64,000 nt of DNA from Vespa crabro (GCF_910589235.1 NC_060955.1:20016058-20080057), one strand, 5' to 3'; positions 33,668-44,488 are shown, counted from the stretch's first letter. Program-made: numbers and translations. Notes: generated by a model not told the origin, from the letters alone.

Positions 33668-33917
33668 AGAAAAAGAGAGAGAAAGAGAGAGAGAGGATGA
33701 GGACGTTGAGCTTGAACGTCGTTCCCGGGAAATGAAACTGGCAAGAATGTGCTACCTGATCACCGTCCTCGACGAGCCGATGCTAATGCCATCAGCCACT
33801 TTCAAAGTCAGCACCTGGATGTCGCGAGTTCATCGTCGTCGTCTCGCGTTGCGTGCCTTCTCCAAACGAACGATAAAGCTTCTGCTTTTTATGTGCAATG
33901 AGCCGAAAAATTACTGA

Positions 33918-33990
33918 CCTCCTCCTACTCCTCCTCCTCCTCGTCTTCTTCTTCTTCTTCTTCTTCTTTTTCTTTTTTTCCTTTTTCTTT
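33918..33990. repeat. (CTC/CTT)n pyrimidine array
   Basis: CTC units, then CTT units, then T/C-rich sequence. The Leu/Phe-rich frame is repeat-derived. Confidence 0.9.
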
Positions 33991-34440
33991 TTTCCATCTA
34001 TTCTTTTTCCTCCTTTCGTCTATAACTTCTCTCCCGATGGTAGTCTCTTAGCTCGGTGCACCCCTCACACGATTTTCCAATAACTCGTTTACTATCCCTA
34101 CCCTTCGGCAATTTCAGTCTCCTTTTTTCCTGCTACCTTCAAACCTCTTCCACCCCGTGGACCACTCTCCGGCAATCTCACCTCGTTAAAGACCCTCGAC
34201 TTCTTAACTGCGACGTCTATATATCTAAAGAGCCAAAGCAGAGCCGTTTCGTCGGTTGCATTTAAACGACATTATTATGCTTCGTGTGTCAACTGATCGA
34301 AACGTTCGATTCGAGGATCTTAGCATTATCATCGAAATATCGATCTTTCAACTTCTACTTTCATTTCTCTGAAACAACGTCCTTCCCTCTTTTTTCGAAG
34401 AAATGTCGAAGGAGAAAACAAAGAAGGAGGGAAAGACAAA

Positions 34441-34447
34441 GAGAAAA

Positions 34448-34483
<36 letters not shown>

Positions 34484-34502
34484 AGGGAGAGAGAGAAGGA
34501 GG
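34441..34502. repeat. (GA)n with (GGGAGA)n
   Basis: GA array with three GGGAGA units in its 3' part. Confidence 0.95.
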
Positions 34503-34732
34503 AGAAAGTGAGAAAGCACGCGATTCAAAGCGAGCAGTTCCGCCGGTTAATTTTCTGCCAGTTCACCTTTATCGGTGCGCTTTCCTGCTCAATGACGAAG
34601 GACTAGTGGTGAGCGGAAAGGAGAGGAAAGAAGGGACATAGAGTGGAAGAAGGAAGGAAGAAAGATGGAGAGAAGGGGGTGAAACGGGGACGATCAACGA
34701 AGTCCGCATGCGCCGTTCCCGGCGTTTCGCGG

Positions 34733-34734
34733 TG

Positions 34735-34778
<44 letters not shown>

Positions 34779-34851
34779 CGGGAGCCAGCAACGAACAACC
34801 AACGGCAGCAGCAGCAACAGCAGCAGCCGGCAGCGCCAGCAGCAACTAACA
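34733..34851. repeat. (CAG)n trinucleotide array
   Basis: Two blocks of CAG/CAA units (34733-34778 and 34806-34851). On the plus strand one frame gives poly-Gln (14 residues) within a 68-codon ATG frame (34643-34849), another gives poly-Ala. On the minus strand it gives poly-Cys or poly-Leu. Without splice or start evidence none of these is called as a gene. Confidence 0.95.
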
Positions 34852-34975
34852 AGCAAAAGCAGCGCAACAGTGGCGGCGGTAGTAGAGCAGCGCCAACTAA
34901 GACCAGGGGCGACTCGAACCCCCCTTTTCCTTTTGAGGGGGAATACTCGAGGAAGAGGACGCCACTGCTAGGGCC

Positions 34976-35018
<43 letters not shown>

Positions 35019-35051
35019 AAGAGCGTGAGAGAGAGAGAGAGAGAGAGAGAG
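34976..35051. repeat. (GA)n microsatellite
   Basis: GA array with AAAGAG and GCGTGAG interruptions. Confidence 0.95.
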
Positions 35052-35336
35052 TATGAGAAAGCGAGAACCGAGAAGGGGAGGAGGAAGCAAATTAATACGG
35101 GCGGGCAAGAGGGTCCAGCTAACGAACGAACCGACGCCAAGTCTAGTGTCGACCAGCGCCGCGACGCCTTGCAATCCCATTCTCTCTCTCTCTCTTCCGC
35201 TAACTCGATCGTTCTCATCCTTGTTTGACGAGATGAATCTCGAGAGGACACACACATATTATTACATACGATTACCTCGTATAGTTACTTCGCATATCGT
35301 GTCGTTCCTTTATTTACTAACGAGTTCCTTAATTGA

Positions 35337-35573
35337 TCTTCGATCTATCTTCGAGAGTATGTATTCGGACGTCGTTTTAATAAGGTACACGTTCACTCAC
35401 GTCGATTAAGAATCCGATATATCACGCGTTACGCGGTGTTGAGTGTACAAAGGGCTGGCTTGGTTTCTCGGATTGATACATTGGATTTCGACGGTGACAG
35501 TGAGAGGATTGAACCGTTCATTATGAGTGTTAGCATGGACGATGTCGTATTGGAGTCCGGTGTCGAAGCGTGA
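35337..35573 (+). CDS. Candidate terminal coding segment, unknown protein
   Basis: Plus-strand frame open for 78 codons between stops, ending TGA at 35571-35573. The last 40 codons have a strong G-first bias (GAT, GAC, GGT, GTC, GAG) and include IDTLDFDGDSERIEPF and SMDDVVLESGVEA. No ATG opens the frame before its last third, so it would need to be spliced in from upstream; candidate acceptors are weak. AATAAA occurs about 270 nt downstream (near 35846). All three minus-strand frames are also largely open, so chance cannot be excluded. Confidence 0.2.
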   Translation, partial: SSIYLREYVFGRRFNKVHVHSRRLRIRYITRYAVLSVQRAGLVSRIDTLDFDGDSERIEPFIMSVSMDDVVLESGVEA

Positions 35574-36527
35574 CGATTCAAACGGATCCATAGACCGATA
35601 GATCTTTTAATTGTTTTGTGAAATACTATCCAACGATTATCGCGTTTCACGAAACTTTTTTCTCATCCAATTTGTTAAACTATTATTAAAGAAAATTATC
35701 GAATATATTCGCGTACGTTTTAGTGATATCTCTCGTATATTATCGTATTCGCGACGAATACGAATGTTTTTCAACTTTTGTGTTTCCACTTTTTGAACGA
35801 CTTTTCTTTAGCTCGGATCATTTCTATCGTCGACGAGACAAAAGAAAATAAAGAAGATTTCACAAACATTGACGATGAAAAGAATGGATCATTATTTATT
35901 AGTGGAATAATTAATTAATCGATATTATTTCTTCTTTGTCGGGATAATCACGTTTAACAGTACCTTTCCCTTTTCCAAGGAGCTGGCTCCGCCCTGTGTA
36001 CGATCTATTATTTCTTCTTTCTCTTTACGTTGCACCGCCATTTTGTCAGTTTATGACTATCGCGATCGGAATTACACGTAATATCCATACGGCCGTACCG
36101 ATAGATATATCGATAGAATAACTTATAAATCGTATTTGAAAAATTTTATAAAATTGGTATATAGCTCGTTGCGACGTACGATGTCGACTCGTTCGCGCGG
36201 ATCTCTAAGAAACTCACGAAGGAGAAGGAGAAGCGGAAGGAAACGTCACGGTGTTGTCGCTCGCGAAAGCGAGTCACGAGGATCGAGCCGATGCTCGCTC
36301 CGAGACGTCCTCCTCGCAGTCTCATTTTAATTAAACGAAATTCCGCGTCTAACAAAGGGCGGCAAGCCAGCCGGATAATTCGAAAGGGCAGATACGTGCT
36401 TCCTGGTTGGTCGAGTCGGTGGATGCGGGTGGTGGCGGCGAGGGAGGAGGGTCGACGGAGGTAGGAACCGGTTCTAGCTTTCCCCCGGGGTAACTGGGTG
36501 CCGTCAAGAGACGTTGGAGGAGGGAGG

Positions 36528-36528
<1 letters not shown>

Positions 36529-36569
<41 letters not shown>

Positions 36570-36590
36570 AAGAGAAAGAGAGGGAGCTTG
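36529..36590. repeat. (GA)n microsatellite
   Basis: GA array with AAAGAG interruptions. A shorter one lies at 36660-36682. Together they create the 91- and 190-codon frames on opposite strands. Confidence 0.95.
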
Positions 36591-37047
36591 AACGAAAGCG
36601 AGAGAAAGAAAAGGGCGAAGAGAAGAATGAGCGCGGATGGGAGAGGCTCGATGGACGAAAAGAGAGAGAGAAAGAGAGAGAGACTCCGGAGTGGGATCGA
36701 TAAAGGGAGTGTCGGCACGAGAATCGGGCATGAGGAACGCGAGGGTGGCCCTCGCCCTAAACGATCACCTTAAGCGGGTCAACGCGTTCCTCGTCCTGTA
36801 CGAAAACGATAGTCTGGAACGGCTTCATTAACCTCACGTACGAGATGGATCTAGAATAGAATTTGAAGGATCTTCCTCTTGAATACTCAATATGTTCACA
36901 TTTCAGATATATTTTTAATCATCAATGAAATTTCATTAGAACTTCATTGAAGGAAAAATAAGAGCCTATTCATACTTAGAAATAAAAAAAAAAAAAGAAA
37001 GAAGAGAAAAAAAAAGTCGTAAATTTCTTGTTACAGCTTTTGCAACT

Positions 37048-37049
<2 letters not shown>

Positions 37050-37080
<31 letters not shown>
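37050..37080. repeat. (GA)n microsatellite
   Basis: Perfect GA array of about 15 units. Confidence 0.96.
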
Positions 37081-37084
<4 letters not shown>

Positions 37085-37493
37085 TTTGTTGTTCTCCCTC
37101 GGATTTTTTTTATTTTATCACATATACTATATTTATTATGACGGATAACGTCGCCGTCTAATAAGTCTTATGTCTTTCCTTTTTTATACCTTTAAACGAG
37201 ATACCGAACGTTGTTTGTCTAAGTAAATTAAAAAAGTCCGAAGAATGTGTAAAACCGTTTGTTTTTCGTCAAAGCGGAAGCTTAATAATTATTCTCAATC
37301 ATCGTTATAACGGGAATCGTTATACTTTGTTATTAGTCCGATGCACCATTGGCACTACACGTCTACGGACTTTAAGTACCTTGCTATTCATTAATGTCGG
37401 CCGAATAAATTTATTGTACTTTAACGCGAGGCGTTTACCTTCCATGACATAAATCCATTCGAAGCCCTCCTCCTTTCTCAGCGACTCCGTTTC

Positions 37494-37536
<43 letters not shown>

Positions 37537-37563
37537 TTTTCTCTCTCTCTCTCTCTCTTTCTC
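37494..37563. repeat. (CT)n microsatellite
   Basis: CT array with CTTT and TTTT interruptions. Confidence 0.95.
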
Positions 37564-37796
37564 TTATATACCGGACCGTCGTCGCATCGTATGCGTTCAG
37601 GTGAAGGGAAAGGACACAGGTGTTTCCTCGTCGAATTTTCGTGACTACAAAATATCTCATGCAATGAATAAAATCGTTGTTAAATGAATTAAAGTTTAAA
37701 GAGTGGAAGGAGTGGAGGTAGGGAATAAGAATATGAGAATTAATACGCATTCGAAATATTTTTAATACAATCGCATTATTTTAGATATAATTTGTT

Positions 37797-37815
37797 TTTT
37801 TTTTTTTTTTTTTTT
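37797..37815. repeat. Poly-T tract
   Basis: About 19 T residues. Confidence 0.9.
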
Positions 37816-38275
37816 CAAATCGATTGTTTTTGAAAACGCTTTTATTAATCTCGTTTGCGATTGAAAAGGCGCAATACTAAAGCTTTTTCCTTGCTGAGTC
37901 GAAGTTATCCCTACGTGACACGCGGGTCGCGTTATCTCTCGCAGGCTATATGAAACACAAGGGTGGAACTTCTGAAGGGGGAGGGAGTAATCCTTGCAGG
38001 CGGATTACTTGGGATTTTTCTTGGCTTTAGGGTAAAGAAAGGAAACGGGAGAAAAGAAGCCTGGCACTTCCTTCGAAGGAGCAGTAGCAGTCTCCGTATT
38101 CCTAACCAACCCCTCGCTGATGACACATTGTCTTTCCTTCGGCTTTTCTATCTATTCTTTTCTTTACGTCGTGCGAAAAGAATACATGTTCGTATTAATA
38201 AAGACAGGATCGTTTCTCCGACGGATATAACTTTTTATATTCTCTTTTTCAGGGGAATAGGTCTTGAAATACAAT

Positions 38276-38340
38276 GAAAAAGAAAAAGAAAAAGAAAAAA
38301 AAGAAAAAGAAAAAAGAAAGAAAACGTGAAGAAAAAAAGA
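38276..38340. repeat. (GAAAAA)n purine tract
   Basis: Repeated GAAAAA/GAAAAAA units, close to a hexanucleotide array. Confidence 0.88.
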
Positions 38341-38969
38341 TTCGATATTTTCCCATTAGATATTTATTATTTCCGATAAATAATCGGCGTTCCATCGTGA
38401 CGTATAATAGCGTAAAATTACGAGAAAGAACAAGATCCATTTGAAAGGAGGAAGGGAAATATAGTCCTCTCTTCTCCCTTTCATCCTATCCAAGTACCCG
38501 TACCCTCGAATCTTTATCTCCCGCTTCCACCCACTCACCTTCCCAAGGCATAGGCGCGCGTGAGCGTAACGCAAGGCACTTTGCCATTGTACTCACACTA
38601 TCGAAGGAGGCGCGGTTTATAATATGATACGCTCTCACCGAAATAATGTTCCTCCAGCAGCCCCACCGACTCCATCTCTTCTTTTTCCCCTCTCCTTTCA
38701 CCTCTCTTAGGGTCTTTCTCTTCCACGGAGTTTCTCATCTATCAACAGTTTTCTTTTCCCTCCTCCTCCTCCTCCTCCTTCTTCTTCGGGCCTCCCTTCC
38801 ACCTTTTTCCCTCTCGCATGCCGTACGCTTTTCCGGGTAAGATTTATGAAATGGTACTTTGTACGGTTCCATTTTAGCGTACGCCTCGATTTACTCGGTC
38901 GGAGTTGCGTCTGGGGCCTCCCGACATCGTCTTATTTCCAAAGTTTTCTTCTCCTTGGCTTTGCAAAGA

Positions 38970-38970
38970 T

Positions 38971-39018
<48 letters not shown>

Positions 39019-39027
39019 AAGAAAGAG
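38970..39027. repeat. (GA)n microsatellite
   Basis: GA array with one GGGAGA and terminal GAAAGAAA. Confidence 0.95.
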
Positions 39028-39217
39028 GAAGAAAACGTACAAGCCGGGCACGCCCCTACAGGATGTCTCAGAAGTCTAATCTCCCATCCACAAATCGACG
39101 CCGTTAATCTCTCCTCGGTGTAGGCATCACCTTGATGGACATACTGGCACGGTTTTGTCTTAATTATTTCTCTTAACGATGCTGTCAAATTTAAAACCGA
39201 ATGCACCTTTCTCTTTC

Positions 39218-39221
<4 letters not shown>

Positions 39222-39256
<35 letters not shown>
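39222..39256. repeat. (CT)n microsatellite
   Basis: CT array of about 14 units. Confidence 0.94.
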
Positions 39257-39257
<1 letters not shown>

Positions 39258-39299
39258 TCTTCATTACTACCTTTTCCTCTCCATTTCTTGATGTGTCCC

Positions 39300-39417
39300 A
39301 AAGAACGTGTTTCGTAAGTCACGGACCGTTGCCGATTGAAATATTTCCTTGGATCGTTGCCATTATCGTTCTCGTCGGTGCGCTAAAGCAGCTCACGCCT
39401 TTCGTTCGTAATATAAA
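39300..39417 (+). CDS. Candidate exon with a hydrophobic segment
   Basis: Plus-strand open stretch ending at a consensus donor (GTGAGT, 39418-39423). It begins near a pyrimidine-rich acceptor candidate, TTGATGTGTCCCAAAG, with AG at 39301-39302. The peptide includes FPWIVAIIVLVGALKQLTPF, long enough for one membrane helix, followed by basic residues. Codons are mixed. The frame runs upstream into a CT array, which inflates it to 80 codons. No partner exon or family was identified. Confidence 0.17.
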
Positions 39418-40114
39418 GTGAGTTTATGTTTATTCTACTTACTAATCTTTCCGTTCGTCGGTATCTTTATTCGGACAAGCATATCTATTTATTCACTACC
39501 TACGTGTTATTTTACAAGAGAAATATATACTACGTCGGAATGGCAGTACCTAAAACAATTCTAGATTGTGAAGATATTTCTAAACGTTAAGACGTTCAAA
39601 GTTTCATAAGGATTTCATAAACGTTTAGAAATTCTGTAAATTCGAAAGTCACATGCAAGACGTAAGTTTCGATAAAGTAGGTTCGCTAAATCATCTTTCT
39701 CGTGACATTCTCAGAGACTTTTTCCTTTTTTTGATTTGCCTTTTTTTTATTTTTTCTGTTTCTCTTTTTTCTTCCGTTTTTACTTTTATTACTTTTTTTT
39801 TTTTTTTTTCCTTTGAGTTCAGTCGTTTCCCTTGGAAAATCGTGGCTGCGCCTGTGCGTCGCGTGCGTGCCACGCATGTCCAACGAGCCCTAGAGAGTCT
39901 AGAGATACTTATTCAAGCCCTTTTCAGGGGTTGGTCGCAAGTCCTTCCCCATGTGAGGGAAAAGATAGTATACAAAAATGGATGGGTTCTTAGAGCGTGG
40001 ATACGATTTTAGCGCGCCACCCTCGTGCCACACCCACATCCATCAACTTAAAATCTCGATTTTCAAATCCACCTTTTTCGTTCTTCTAGAAAAAATTCTC
40101 TCCATCTTCCGCCC

Positions 40115-40177
40115 CCCTCTCTCTCTCTCTCTCTCTCTCTTTCTTTTCTTTTTCGAAACGTTCGTCTGTTTTTTCGA

Positions 40178-40208
<31 letters not shown>
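40115..40208. repeat. (CT)n microsatellite and poly-T tract
   Basis: CT array (40115-40142) followed after about 40 bp by some 28 T residues (40181-40208). Confidence 0.93.
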
Positions 40209-40212
<4 letters not shown>

Positions 40213-40612
40213 CTTTTCCAATCGTCTTCTACTATCCTCTTATCTTTCTTCTCTAAACGAAATTTCGAATGGCACACGAGAGAATTTCCAATGGAGATCC
40301 TTTTATTTTGCATTTTACTTTGTTGTCGTTTTCACACGTTCGGACGACGTGTATACGGTTCACTCGTATCGAAAATACGTCGTACTTCAAAGAGTTAAAT
40401 TCGTCGGGTAGGCGCGTAAAAGTTTATAGTCCGACGTTAACAGAGAAACGCGGCCGTATTTCAAGTTTAGCTCGGTTGTTCACGATTCGCTCTCGGTAAG
40501 TGCGACGAACGTTCGGATCTACTCTCTGCGCCATCGTCAAAAATGGAAATTAGGATATGCGTTGGTTTTACTGGACACATGTGTAATATCATAACACGAA
40601 ATTGTAACGACA

Positions 40613-40686
40613 ACTCTCTCTCTCTCTCTCTTTCTCTCTCTCTATTTATGTCTCTCTCTTTCTCTCTCTATCTCTCTTTCTCTCTT
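40613..40686. repeat. (CT)n microsatellite, interrupted
   Basis: CT arrays separated by TATTTATG and TTT interruptions. Confidence 0.94.
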
Positions 40687-41111
40687 CTCATTTTATTATT
40701 ATCGCGAGAAAGATAATACAGACGTTATGTTAATGTCTTTTAGCAATCTACTCTTGTCCGCTAGAAATGTCTAATCGTCAATAAACATCATCATGAAAAA
40801 TCAATGGAAAAGGATAGGAGAATGGAGAAGGCTGTTTAGCATTTAATAAAATACGTACAGTGTTAGTATTATTGCACGGTTATCGTATGATCGTTAATAC
40901 TCATGCTTTTATCGTACATTATTCAGCTTATGTTTATTCCATACGAAAATATCTCACTATGAAAGAATGGCAACAAGTCGATCGTGTCCGATGCTTTATG
41001 CTCGCTTTATCATCGATTTTATGGAAGAGATCGATTACAGTCTTGAGCATAAATTAGCCTTACGTCGAACGAGTTAACCGTATGAGTTTTTCTTTTTTCA
41101 ATTCCCCTATC

Positions 41112-41135
41112 TTTCTCTCTCTCTCTCTCTCTCTT
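41112..41135. repeat. (CT)n microsatellite
   Basis: CT array of about 12 units followed by T-rich sequence. Confidence 0.93.
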
Positions 41136-41344
41136 TTTCTTTTTTTTCTTCCTCTCCTTTCTTTTTCATCAGGTTAAGCGTGTTATACGAGTTATGATTT
41201 TCGATCGTGCGAAAGCAATTCTCTAAAGCATTCCTGTTTTCTTTTTCTTCTTACATACCTTCTATATATCGTGTAAAGTCACGTGAAATGTTTCTTGGCC
41301 GGTAGCCTTCGCGAGAAGATATAACGAATGCCAAGAGGGAAAAG

Positions 41345-41480
41345 AAGGGACACGCAGGCGTTCTGGCACACGGTGCAAAACTCGTATTTATCATTAGTCG
41401 CCGGTAGCTATGGGTAATTAAAGCCGCTCCCCGTATTCTGACCCAGATATTAATTAAGCATTCGCGGACATCTCTCAACG
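41345..41480. promoter_or_regulatory. Island with homeodomain cores, possible regulatory element
   Basis: Balanced stretch containing ATTTATCATTAGTCG, GGGTAATTAAAGCC and ATATTAATTAAGC, three ATTA/TAAT-type cores in about 100 bp with GC-rich spacers. Regulatory identity is inferred. Confidence 0.22.
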
Positions 41481-41798
41481 ACCGGGCCATCTCATCGTAT
41501 AGAGTACGTGTTCCTTCTGTAATAAAGTCGTGCCTTCGTCATTAATCGTCGACCGGCAGTACGCTCTCGCTCCTCGTTTGCGCGCATCGTTAGCACAGTG
41601 CTTCTAAATACAGAAGAAGGAAAGTCCCGCGAACGGACGTGAGTACAACATGAACGTACGTGAGGACGATAGGGCAGGTGTATCCGCTTGCGACAATTTG
41701 TCGGTCGATTCTTTTACGGTGCCTTTTAGGGCTTACGCTCTTCTCTTATCTTCTCTCTTCTCTTCGTTTCTCTTCTTTTTTCTTCTCTTTTCTTTTCT

Positions 41799-41851
41799 CT
41801 CTCTCTCTCTCTCTCTCTTTTTTCTTCGTTACTACTATTACTACTACTTCA

Positions 41852-41883
<32 letters not shown>

Positions 41884-41893
41884 TTCTTCTTCT
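41799..41893. repeat. (CT)n and (CTT)n arrays
   Basis: CT array (41799-41820), an ACTATT-type spacer, then CTT array (41847-41893). The Phe- and Ser-rich frames of 114-116 codons cross them. Confidence 0.95.
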
Positions 41894-42866
41894 TCATCTT
41901 TTTTTCGTGCAATTACGAAACGTATTCGAGAAATCGCCCTCGTACAACCGGTCGTTCCGCCACTCTGTCTCGTTTGCCAAGAAAAATATTTTAAGGCGAA
42001 CTATAATTAAGATTGTAAATGGCTAATATCGGCAAGGTGATAAATTTTCTACGTCTTAGGAATCGTTAAACGTATGATTAGGATATAAGGATAGAAATTG
42101 AAATTAAGAAAGCGTTTGAGAAGAACGGAAGTTTTATATGGACGGAGTAAGGAAGAGGAGGGGAGAGGATCGAGGGGGGGGGGAGCTGGAAGGATCAGCT
42201 CTCTTCTCGTCGTAAATAGAATTTATCGTTAGTCAAACCACGTGACGGCCATTCGAAATTTCCTTTCCTGCGTTTAAACGTTTCTCTTCGAGTCCCAATG
42301 ATATCCGATAACGATCTAATATCGAAGTCTACTTCCGTTCCGCCAATATGATGCCAAATGTATCCGGTATTTTTCTAGAATTCTTAGATCCTCGATCGTA
42401 ACGATGATAAAGCGCGTGATCAAAATCCTCGAGAACGTTTAACGAAACTCGTTTCCGTTCTGTCAAACGGATTAGATCGGCTATACATATTAATAAGTTA
42501 ATGATCGGTCTCATTGTTTTAAAAGAAAACGATAATCGAAAATATATGGACATAGACTTGTCGGACGAATGAATCGTTTTCTCGAACTACCCGTTATATT
42601 TTCGCGTGTCTCCGACGAGAAACACGCGAATTTCGAGCCGTAAATCGAGAAACGCGCTGACTTATCTCGTACAAATCGGTGAAAGAGCCAAACAACAAGC
42701 GGTAGCTTCGTCCTTCTCGGTAACGCGCCTTCACCGAAAATTTATCGTTACACGAAATTAAAAAAGAGTTCCACTGAGATAAGGCTTAACAAATACGGTT
42801 TTTAGTGCACTAGGAGGGTGTTCATTTATTTTCGTCCACTTGACTCGCAACGAGCGATAAACTTTG

Positions 42867-42867
<1 letters not shown>

Positions 42868-42895
<28 letters not shown>
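42868..42895. repeat. (CT)n microsatellite
   Basis: CT array of about 13 units. Confidence 0.94.
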
Positions 42896-42897
<2 letters not shown>

Positions 42898-43288
42898 TTT
42901 TGTCGCGTGCATAACCACTTCACCTGTCGTGTCTTTCCTTTGGCCGAAAACTTTTCGCCTTATCTTCGAGTTCTTCCGCAAAAATAAAACATAGCCATGT
43001 CTCCTTGGCGACTTTATCGTTCTGTGATCGTTGTGAAATCGTGCGGCGAACGAGTACGCTCGCTTTTAATTCTCTCGCGTAAGTAGGTTTCCCACGAGTA
43101 CGTAAGAAACTTTGTCGAGAATTTCGCATTGCGTTTCCTTTAATCTTTCCTATGAAAAGGGAGAACATACGAAGGATCATATAATTTGCAAAAGATTTTG
43201 ATGAAATTTTCAAGTATGAATTTTCGATATTGTATTAAATAGATAGACATAGAGAATCGTAGATCCAAGGGAAGAAAACGTGTATGAT

Positions 43289-43468
43289 TCACGAGCAAGT
43301 CAAATCTATCGTCGGTAGGACCGTGGTGGTTTCGTAAACTCCGCAAGTGGATCGGATCCCGAGTATCTTCGTGTGGTCGACGCTCGGTACCGAGAATAGA
43401 TCAAAAGCTTCTCCGTTGCGACCAAATTGCCGGTCGCAGATGCACGCATAATCTCCGGTACCATTCGT
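43289..43468 (-). CDS. Candidate coding segment with four cysteines
   Basis: Minus-strand frame open for 59 codons between TAG (43469-43471) and TGA (43289-43291), without repeat content. It reads GTGDYACICDRQFGRNGEAF near the start and ends DLTCS, with cysteines at positions 9, 11, 42 and 58. The CxC and FGRNGE spacing faintly recalls an EGF-like loop but lacks its six-cysteine pattern. Acceptor (TATAG at the upstream stop) and donor (GTGAATC at the end) candidates are weak. A second minus frame is also open over much of it. No family recognised. Confidence 0.15.
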   Translation of the reverse strand, partial: TNGTGDYACICDRQFGRNGEAFDLFSVPSVDHTKILGIRSTCGVYETTTVLPTIDLTCS

Positions 43469-44204
43469 CTATATTTATTGCCACGTAGTAGACTCAACGT
43501 CGCCGTGGTTTAATGATGAAAAGACCGGAGAGTCCGGACCGCTGTTTCTCATACGGACGACGTTTACATGAAGCGCCCACTAAAACTTGAAACGCGAACG
43601 TATTATTGTCCTTTGGAAAGACTCTCGCATGTTGGACTTACTTCGATATTAATTAAGGGAAAGCTGAAACTCGTGGTTTCTATTAACGAACATCGAGATA
43701 TTCAATGTGGAAGAACTTTGATGTTTTGCCTAGTTACTATGGATTCCATGGAATATCATATCTCATGCGTTTAGTTTATACGATCTATCATATTGTATAT
43801 CCAAATATTAGTTATAAATTAATTGAAATATAATCATATTCTTTTATACATATTATCAACGATTTACTAATCAAAGTCGAAACGATAATTACATCGTCAG
43901 ATTTTTTTTCTACTTCGTTCAGAGTATAATATCATCGGTAAGATTTATCATCCTTTTCTTCCATCTTTAACTTTGTAATATTCTAAATAAGAAGAAACAA
44001 CAGAGTTGTTATCTTCCATGCATTTCCAAGAGAGTGCGATATAAGAGAGATAAGAAGAGGTATACGGTTGAAGGTAAGAGAGAAAGATACGTAGAAAGTT
44101 CACGACCGAAACTCACTTACGAAAGGAGACGATTTTTCTTCGAACCCATGAGGACGGAAGAGAGGCGCGCGATCGAGAGAGAGAGATAGGGACCACCTTC
44201 CTAA

Positions 44205-44360
44205 CTCAAACAGGATTGTAATTAGCTGTCATGGCCAATTCGCCAATAACGTCGGCGTATTTATGCGCCTACTTTGGCGCCCGATAAAAACTCGTTTTTG
44301 AAACGGTTAATCGCGCGCTTGCCCATACTACCAGAGTAACCCCCCGTCCCCGCCCTTTTA
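44205..44360. promoter_or_regulatory. Island with E2F-, CCAAT- and homeodomain-like motifs
   Basis: Balanced stretch with TGTAATTAGC (homeodomain), GGCCAATTCGCCAATAA (two CCAAT boxes), GTATTTATGCGCC (Caudal-like TTTATG) and TTTGGCGCC (44273-44281, a perfect E2F-type site). Motif density is high compared with flanking sequence. It could be a promoter or enhancer, but no initiator or transcript evidence is visible. Confidence 0.25.
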
Positions 44361-44441
44361 CGCGGTTATTGCACTTTATATATTCCGTTCGAATAGTCGA
44401 GCTCCTTTTTGCGTGCCTACTTAAATCCCTGCGTTTCTTTA

Positions 44442-44487
<46 letters not shown>
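44442..44487. repeat. (CT)n(AT)n compound microsatellite
   Basis: CT array of about 12 units running into about 10 AT units. A CTT array follows at 44518-44560. Confidence 0.95.

Positions 44488-44488
<1 letters not shown>

Larger units (their letters stand above)
31800..34400. other. Non-coding block
   Basis: No gene recognised. Balanced islands at 32090-32290, 32450-32640, 32840-33110 and 33700-33900. The last has a plus-strand frame containing ITVLDEPMLMPSATFKVSTW that looks protein-like but has no acceptor or donor of quality. 32640-32820 is AT-rich and featureless. T-rich tracts lie at 33280-33340. Confidence 0.5.
34570..35240. other. GC-rich island with CAG and GA arrays
   Basis: The most GC-rich stretch of the window. 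It contains a CAG array, a GA array and CpG-rich unique sequence at 34880-34975 and 35080-35220. Such composition is common for 5' untranslated exons of insect neuronal and developmental genes. However, no TATA/initiator pair, convincing start codon or donor could be fixed. The 187-codon minus-strand frame through it is built from both repeats. Status as a first exon is a guess. Confidence 0.3.
35580..39280. other. Non-coding block
   Basis: No gene recognised. 36170-36500 is GC-rich and carries short open frames only. CGCCATTTT, a Pho/YY1-type core, lies at 36036-36044. GA arrays dominate 36529-36690 and 37494-37563. Balanced islands occur at 37320-37460, 37900-38240, 38500-38640 and 39040-39180, with 60-104-codon frames that match nothing recognised. 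Confidence 0.5.
39430..43280. other. Non-coding block
   Basis: No gene recognised. Balanced islands at 39840-40060, 40260-40560, 41270-41640 and 42590-42780. A 76-codon ATG frame at 40269-40499 ends exactly at a consensus donor (CGGTAAGT near 40497), but its N-terminus is not a clear signal peptide and nothing downstream matches. A further consensus donor lies at 41639-41644 after a GC-rich stretch with no open frame, which could be a 5' untranslated exon. Confidence 0.5.

Noticed and set aside
33732..33860. Protein-like plus-strand frame near 33.75 kb
   Set aside because: No acceptor or donor of quality; minus strand offers an equally poor 51-nt micro-exon, so no exon was called.
34905..34930. 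GGTTCGAGTC resembling a tRNA B box on the minus strand
   Set aside because: No A box at the right distance and no acceptor-stem pairing, so not a tRNA.
34694..35257. 187-codon minus-strand frame
   Set aside because: Consists largely of Ser-Leu from the GA array and Leu/Cys from the CAG array; no start context or domain.
41560..41644. Possible 5' untranslated exon ending at GTGAGT
   Set aside because: Good donor but no initiator, no TATA at the right distance and no downstream exon to pair with.
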